64,000 nt of DNA from the NCBI GenBank assembly GCA_017962445.1, contig JAGCVI010000023.1, positions 1 to 64,000 on the forward strand. Reading direction: 5' to 3'. Below are positions 60,222-64,000 of the stretch, in pieces. The DNA comes from Bacteroidales bacterium. Its GTDB lineage: Bacteria; Bacteroidota; Bacteroidia; Bacteroidales; P3. A program made the position numbers and the translations under genes. Under the pieces are notes generated by a model. That model was not told where the DNA came from, did not search any database, and saw only the letters and a program-made list of their open reading frames with translations. Position 1 is the stretch's first letter. Each line of letters begins with the position of its first letter.

Positions 60222-62228
60222 ATGCTGTTTATGAAAAAGCCGATTATAACGGCAATGTTAATATGCGCATGGCTTTTGCCGCTAAAGGCTTTTGCCGGTC
60301 CTGTGTCGCCAGAGAAGGCTGCAACAGTGGCACGTAACTTCTGGTCTTCTGTTGTCGTTTCCAAGTCGAGCGACGATTTGAGCCGATGCACTGAAAACTG
60401 GCAGTATGATGGCATGTTCCTGTTTGTCCATCCGCAGGGCGGCTGGGTTCTTGTCGCTGCCGACGATGCAGCCAAACCTATCCTTGGATACTCTGAATAT
60501 GGAGTTATGGATCCTGAGAATATTCCAGCCTCTTTGCACCAATGGCTTCAGGGCTATCAACAGCAAATGGAATGTTTGAGGTCGAACAACGCACAGCCCT
60601 CGTCGGCATATTCGGCTGACGCAAGGGAATGGTACTGCCTTGAGAACGGCATCGCGTCGAAAGACAATGGCTCTAAAAGTGTCGAGCCACTGCTTGGTAC
60701 GCGCTGGAACCAGACCGAACCTTACAACATGTATTGTCCTGCAGGTACCGTGACGGGGTGTGCCGCCACTGCGCAGGCACAGATGATGAAGTTCTGGAAC
60801 TTCCCTGCTTTCGGCAATGGGAACTATTGTTATGACGCTGGCGCTTATGGAATGCTGTCGGCCGACTTCGCTCACACCATTTACGACTGGCAACACATGC
60901 CTGAGGTGATTACGTTCTATTCCGACTCTGTCTCCAAGGATGCTGTCGCCACGCTGATGTATCATTGTGGTGTGAGCCTTAATATGGCTTATGGCACTGC
61001 GGCTCAGGGTGGCAGTTCGGCCCTCGGGCTTGCAGGAGTAGCAGGATTGCATAGTATCGACAATTCGCTGAAGGATTATTTCTTCTACAGCCGTGAGATG
61101 TATGTCATCAGAAAGGATGAAGGCTTCACTAATGAGAGATGGCGCGATGCCTTGATTGCCGAACTCGACTTGGGGCATCCCATCCTTTACGGCGGCAATG
61201 CTGAACAGGGCGGACATGGATTCGTATGCGACGGCTATGACAACCGTCAGTACATGCATTTCAACTTCGGTTGGTCGGGCGTTGGCGACGGATATTATCC
61301 TGTCGACTCCATCAGCCCCGGTGTCGGTGGCGTTGGCGGCAATGTCACATACACGTTCAATCTCAACAATACCGCGCTTATCGGAGCAGTGCCTACATAC
61401 GATTTACGTGTCAGTGACACTGTTTTCAGCTTTTTACGTGAGGGTGGCGCCGATTCACTGCTCTTATGCCTTAACGATACTGTAGAATCGCAGTGGCATG
61501 TGTCGAGCAATGCCTCGTGGCTCACTGTCGAAGATGCCGACATTACCCATGTGGGCTGGATAAAGTTCAACGTCGATGAAAACAACGACGGCGTTGAAAG
61601 AGTGGCCCAGCTTACATTTGTACAGGGTGATGTGAGCAAAACCGTCAACGTGGTACAGTTAGGCTTTGACGAGAGCGAGATGTGTTCTCTTACCGTGGTT
61701 ATGGAATGCACGCATGGCAGCGGATGGCAAAACGATGCTGGACTTTCATTCGAGTCGCTCAACGGCTATGTCTATGGCTCGGCTAGTCTTGAAAGCGGTA
61801 CTTCCGGAACCAAGACAGTACAAGTCGCTCCGCATGATGTGTATGTTGTCTGGCACCCGGGCGGCGGTACCGACCGCTTCATCAAATATTGGGTGAAGAA
61901 CCAGTACGACGAGGATTTTATTTCCGTGTCAAACGCATACTATTACGGTGAAAACGTTTTGATTTCATGGCCATGTGCACACGTGGGCATTGACGACGGC
62001 GCGGAATACGACGCGTCGAACTGCGAAGTTTTCCCCAATCCTACAACAGGATTGCTGAGCGTCAATTCCCCAGGCCTGCAGAGGATTGAGGTGGTCGACC
62101 TCGGTGGACGTAAAGTGGTAGAGTCCAATAACAATAGTGTTAACTTGTCGAATCTGCCTAATGGTCATTATCTCGTGCGGATTGTAACATCCTATGGCAC
62201 ATCGGTGCGACGTGTGGTGAAAAAGTGA
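60222..62228 (+). CDS. C10-family (streptopain-like) cysteine protease with BACON and T9SS sorting domains
   Basis: 668 residues from ATG 60222 (ATG 60231 three codons later is equally good). Signal peptide ends KAFAGP. A propeptide (about 25-150, VSPEKAATVARNFW) precedes the C10 peptidase domain: catalytic Cys180 in TVTGCAATAQAQMMKFW and His332 in GGHGFVCDGYD, followed by YMHFNFGWSG. Residues about 385-480 form a BACON domain (YDLRVSDTVFSF to TVNVVQLG). The last about 75 residues are a T9SS type-A C-terminal domain (VFPNPTTGLLSVNS, LPNGHYLVRIV). It should be secreted and surface-attached and activated by propeptide removal; related proteases degrade host proteins or act in protein maturation. 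Confidence 0.92.
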   Translation: MLFMKKPIITAMLICAWLLPLKAFAGPVSPEKAATVARNFWSSVVVSKSSDDLSRCTENWQYDGMFLFVHPQGGWVLVAADDAAKPILGYSEYGVMDPENIPASLHQWLQGYQQQMECLRSNNAQPSSAYSADAREWYCLENGIASKDNGSKSVEPLLGTRWNQTEPYNMYCPAGTVTGCAATAQAQMMKFWNFPAFGNGNYCYDAGAYGMLSADFAHTIYDWQHMPEVITFYSDSVSKDAVATLMYHCGVSLNMAYGTAAQGGSSALGLAGVAGLHSIDNSLKDYFFYSREMYVIRKDEGFTNERWRDALIAELDLGHPILYGGNAEQGGHGFVCDGYDNRQYMHFNFGWSGVGDGYYPVDSISPGVGGVGGNVTYTFNLNNTALIGAVPTYDLRVSDTVFSFLREGGADSLLLCLNDTVESQWHVSSNASWLTVEDADITHVGWIKFNVDENNDGVERVAQLTFVQGDVSKTVNVVQLGFDESEMCSLTVVMECTHGSGWQNDAGLSFESLNGYVYGSASLESGTSGTKTVQVAPHDVYVVWHPGGGTDRFIKYWVKNQYDEDFISVSNAYYYGENVLISWPCAHVGIDDGAEYDASNCEVFPNPTTGLLSVNSPGLQRIEVVDLGGRKVVESNNNSVNLSNLPNGHYLVRIVTSYGTSVRRVVKK

Positions 62229-62257
62229 CACAATAAAAACATTCTTTTTAAGTTATT

Positions 62258-62298
62258 CGATGTACAGATGCCCCAAAGCCTCTGTACATCGTTTTTTT
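62258..62298 (+). terminator. Intrinsic terminator directly abutting the next start codon
   Basis: CGATGTACAGA (62258-62268) and TCTGTACATCG (62281-62291) form a perfect 11-bp stem with a 12-nt loop, followed by seven T (62292-62298). The ATG of the next gene is at 62299 with no base between. Confidence 0.88.
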
Positions 62299-63570
62299 AT
62301 GAAGAGATTTGTCGTACTTCTGATTATGCTTATGGTGGCTGCCGTTCCGTCGGCGAGGGCTACTTATCTGCTTATACCTATGGATGAAACGCAGCGTAAC
62401 CACCTCAAGGCGTATGGAATCGCCTATTATGCGTTGGAGCGTGACGTTGAGGTGACATGGCTGCTAAACTACCGTGGCGGATCTTTCATGATGAAATATG
62501 CCGATGCCATCGAGCGTGAAGCGCGCCTGCGCGGTGTCAGCATTGAGGCTATACCCGACGGCCAGTCGACGGCCATTCTCAGCGATATTGCAGATGCCTC
62601 GGTCAATATGGATGCAGTTCGGCTTCAGAAGGCACCCAAGATTGCTGTCTATTCACCAAAAAGCAAACTACCGTGGGATGATGCTGTGACGTTGGTGATG
62701 ACCTATGCAGAGATACCTTATGATGTGGTCTATGATGAGGAGGTGATAGCAGGAGTGTTGCCACAGTACGACTGGCTTCATCTTCACCATGAGGATTTCA
62801 CAGGTCAGTACGGCAAGTTCTGGGGCAACTACCGCAATGCCCAGTGGTACATTGAGGATGTCCGCGACCAAGAGGCACGGGCGCACAAACTCGGCTATTC
62901 GAAAGTGTCGCAGCTGAAACTGGCAGTATGCCACAAAATCCGCGATTTTGTTATGGGTGGAGGTTTCTTGTTCGCCATGTGTTCAGCTCCCGACAGCTAC
63001 GATGTGGCACTGGCAGCTGAGAATGTCGACATCTGTGACGTTATGTTCGACGGCGACCCCATGCAGCCCAATGCCCAACAGATGCTTGACTATTCAAAAT
63101 GCTTTGCTTTCAAGGATTTCCGGATTAGCACCAACCCGTCTGAATACGAAATATCGACTATCGATATCGACGACCGTACCCGTACCCGTCAGGTAAACGA
63201 AAAGAATGATTTCTTCACGCTATTTGAGTTCAGCGCCAAATGGGACTGGGTGCCGACAATGTTGACACAGAACCATACGCGCATAATCCACGGCTTCATG
63301 GGTCAAACCACGGCGTTCCGCCGTGAGACAATCAAGAGCAGCGCACTGATTATGGCCGAAAACAAGGAGTTGAACGAGGTGCGCTACTTGCACGGCGAGT
63401 ACGGCAAAGGCACTTGGACTTTCCTTGGCGGACACGACCCTGAAGACTATCGTCATTTTGTGGGCGACCCGCCAACCGACCTGTCTCTTTATCCAAATTC
63501 ACCTGGCTATAGGTTGATTCTTAATAATATATTATTCCCGGCAGCCAAAAAGGAAAAACACAAGACTTGA
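62299..63570 (+). CDS. Exported protein often annotated asparagine synthetase B (Bacteroidota family of unknown role)
   Basis: 423 residues from ATG 62299; an in-frame ATG at 62260 lies inside the terminator hairpin and gives no sensible signal peptide. Signal peptide ends near VPSARATY. The N-terminal motif TYLLIPMDETQRNHLKAYGI and WLLNYRGGSFMM define a Bacteroidota family that databases often call asparagine synthetase B, although no synthetase motifs are seen. FAMCSAPDSYDVALAAENVD and FLGGHDPEDYRHFVGDPPTD resemble glutamine-amidotransferase-fold glycine turns. Function is not established. A Reg_prop propeller protein begins 26 bp after its stop, so the two may work together. Confidence 0.72.
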   Translation: MKRFVVLLIMLMVAAVPSARATYLLIPMDETQRNHLKAYGIAYYALERDVEVTWLLNYRGGSFMMKYADAIEREARLRGVSIEAIPDGQSTAILSDIADASVNMDAVRLQKAPKIAVYSPKSKLPWDDAVTLVMTYAEIPYDVVYDEEVIAGVLPQYDWLHLHHEDFTGQYGKFWGNYRNAQWYIEDVRDQEARAHKLGYSKVSQLKLAVCHKIRDFVMGGGFLFAMCSAPDSYDVALAAENVDICDVMFDGDPMQPNAQQMLDYSKCFAFKDFRISTNPSEYEISTIDIDDRTRTRQVNEKNDFFTLFEFSAKWDWVPTMLTQNHTRIIHGFMGQTTAFRRETIKSSALIMAENKELNEVRYLHGEYGKGTWTFLGGHDPEDYRHFVGDPPTDLSLYPNSPGYRLILNNILFPAAKKEKHKT

Positions 63571-63571
63571 C

Positions 63572-63583
63572 AAGGTTAACCTT
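63572..63583. promoter_or_regulatory. Perfect 12-bp palindrome between two exported-protein genes
   Basis: AAGGTTAACCTT lies 2 bp after the stop at 63570 and 13 bp before the ATG at 63597. It could be a regulator site or chance; nothing else supports a function. Confidence 0.3.
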
Positions 63584-63596
63584 AACGATAACTCTC

Positions 63597-64000
63597 ATGA
63601 GAAAAAATATCATCATAGCCGTTTTGCTATCCGTTTTTTGTTCTTCGTTCTCTGTCTCCCATGCGCAGAACTGGACGACTTTTGACATGAAAAATTCGGA
63701 GCTCGGCAACTCGGTGCTCGCCATGGCTTATGACTCAAAGAACAACAAATGGTTCGGTACCGACTTGGGTATGGCACGGCTCTCTGGCAAGACCTGGACG
63801 GACTTCTCGATGTTTAACGAAAAGCTCAAGGGGCAATATGTCAATTGTCTCACCGTCGACGCCAACGGCGTGCTGTGGATTGGCACCGACGACTATGGCG
63901 TGATTGAATTCAACGGTTCGCGCTGGACTGAGCACAAGGAAGAAATGAAGCGGCTTCAGATGAAGTTCATCTCGAAAATAGCCATCGACCGCAACAATGT
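63597..64000 (+). CDS. Two-component-regulator-type beta-propeller protein, N-terminal part
   Basis: Begins at ATG 63597 and runs off the right edge (134 codons visible). Signal peptide ends FSVSHAQN. At least two Reg_prop-type blades follow: NKWFGTDLGMARLSGKTWTDF and VLWIGTDDYGVIEFNGSRW, each with the WxGTxxG(V)xxxxG pattern. Full-length members are either exported propeller proteins or hybrid two-component sensors with a histidine kinase and a regulator domain; the cut end prevents choosing. It follows the asparagine-synthetase-B-like gene by 26 bp. Confidence 0.85.
   Translation, partial: MRKNIIIAVLLSVFCSSFSVSHAQNWTTFDMKNSELGNSVLAMAYDSKNNKWFGTDLGMARLSGKTWTDFSMFNEKLKGQYVNCLTVDANGVLWIGTDDYGVIEFNGSRWTEHKEEMKRLQMKFISKIAIDRNN

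Overview
The window reads as a contiguous chromosomal stretch of an anaerobic member of the Bacteroidota, most likely order Bacteroidales. The evidence is a complete type IX secretion (T9SS) core operon (porP-gldK-gldL-gldM-gldN plus a second gldN), the T9SS regulator PorX, several exported proteins with T9SS C-terminal sorting domains, Bacteroidota-type promoters (TTTG, about 19 bp, TAnnTTTG), few Shine-Dalgarno sequences, and a trimeric electron-bifurcating-type [FeFe] hydrogenase. I cannot assign genus or species from sequence alone.

Layout. 1-2.6 kb: the end of hydB (NuoF-like), then hydA and hydC, with unusual 9-bp tandem repeats in both intergenic linkers. 2.7-12.3 kb: a dicarboxylate/amino-acid symporter; a small-gene operon (unknown protein, YdeI-like, cupin, GNAT); a serine-hydrolase lipoprotein, a tRNA-dihydrouridine synthase, a convergent CDF-ogt-lipoprotein operon and an SF1B helicase. 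12.4-14.6 kb: a three-gene module (DRTGG protein, anti-sigma-like ATPase, sensory-type [FeFe] hydrogenase-like protein), a candidate H2/redox sensing system next to the catalytic hydrogenase. 14.8-18.5 kb: envelope genes (LD-carboxypeptidase, deacetylase-like protein, KdsC, RlpA). 18.8-25.8 kb: the T9SS operon. 25.8-31.1 kb: a leftward miaB-PASTA-T9SS cargo-rluD cluster. 31.2-41.1 kb: one gene for a giant (about 3,280 residues) T9SS type-B cargo made largely of about 41 copies of a Cys-pair repeat. 41.1-54.1 kb: tRNA-Gln, acyl-CoA ligase, mfd, porX, a metallophosphoesterase, tex and nadD. 54.1-57.7 kb: a Lys/Ala/Pro-rich histone-H1-like repeat protein and topoisomerase IV subunit B. 57.9-64 kb: exported proteins including a C10 (streptopain-like) protease with a T9SS sorting domain, tRNA-Leu, and the start of a two-component-type beta-propeller protein.

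How the genes connect. The secretion machine (PorP/GldKLMN), its regulator (PorX) and at least three likely clients (26.9-28.8, 31.2-41.1 and 60.2-62.2 kb) are all present. The hydrogenase trimer would reoxidise NADH and ferredoxin by making H2, and the sensor-like triad could report H2 or redox state.

Most interesting regulatory observations: two intrinsic-terminator hairpins whose U-tracts abut the next start codon (gldN2 and the gene at 62,299), paired 9-bp repeat linkers in the hydrogenase operon, and a 12-bp direct repeat spaced two helical turns apart upstream of porX.
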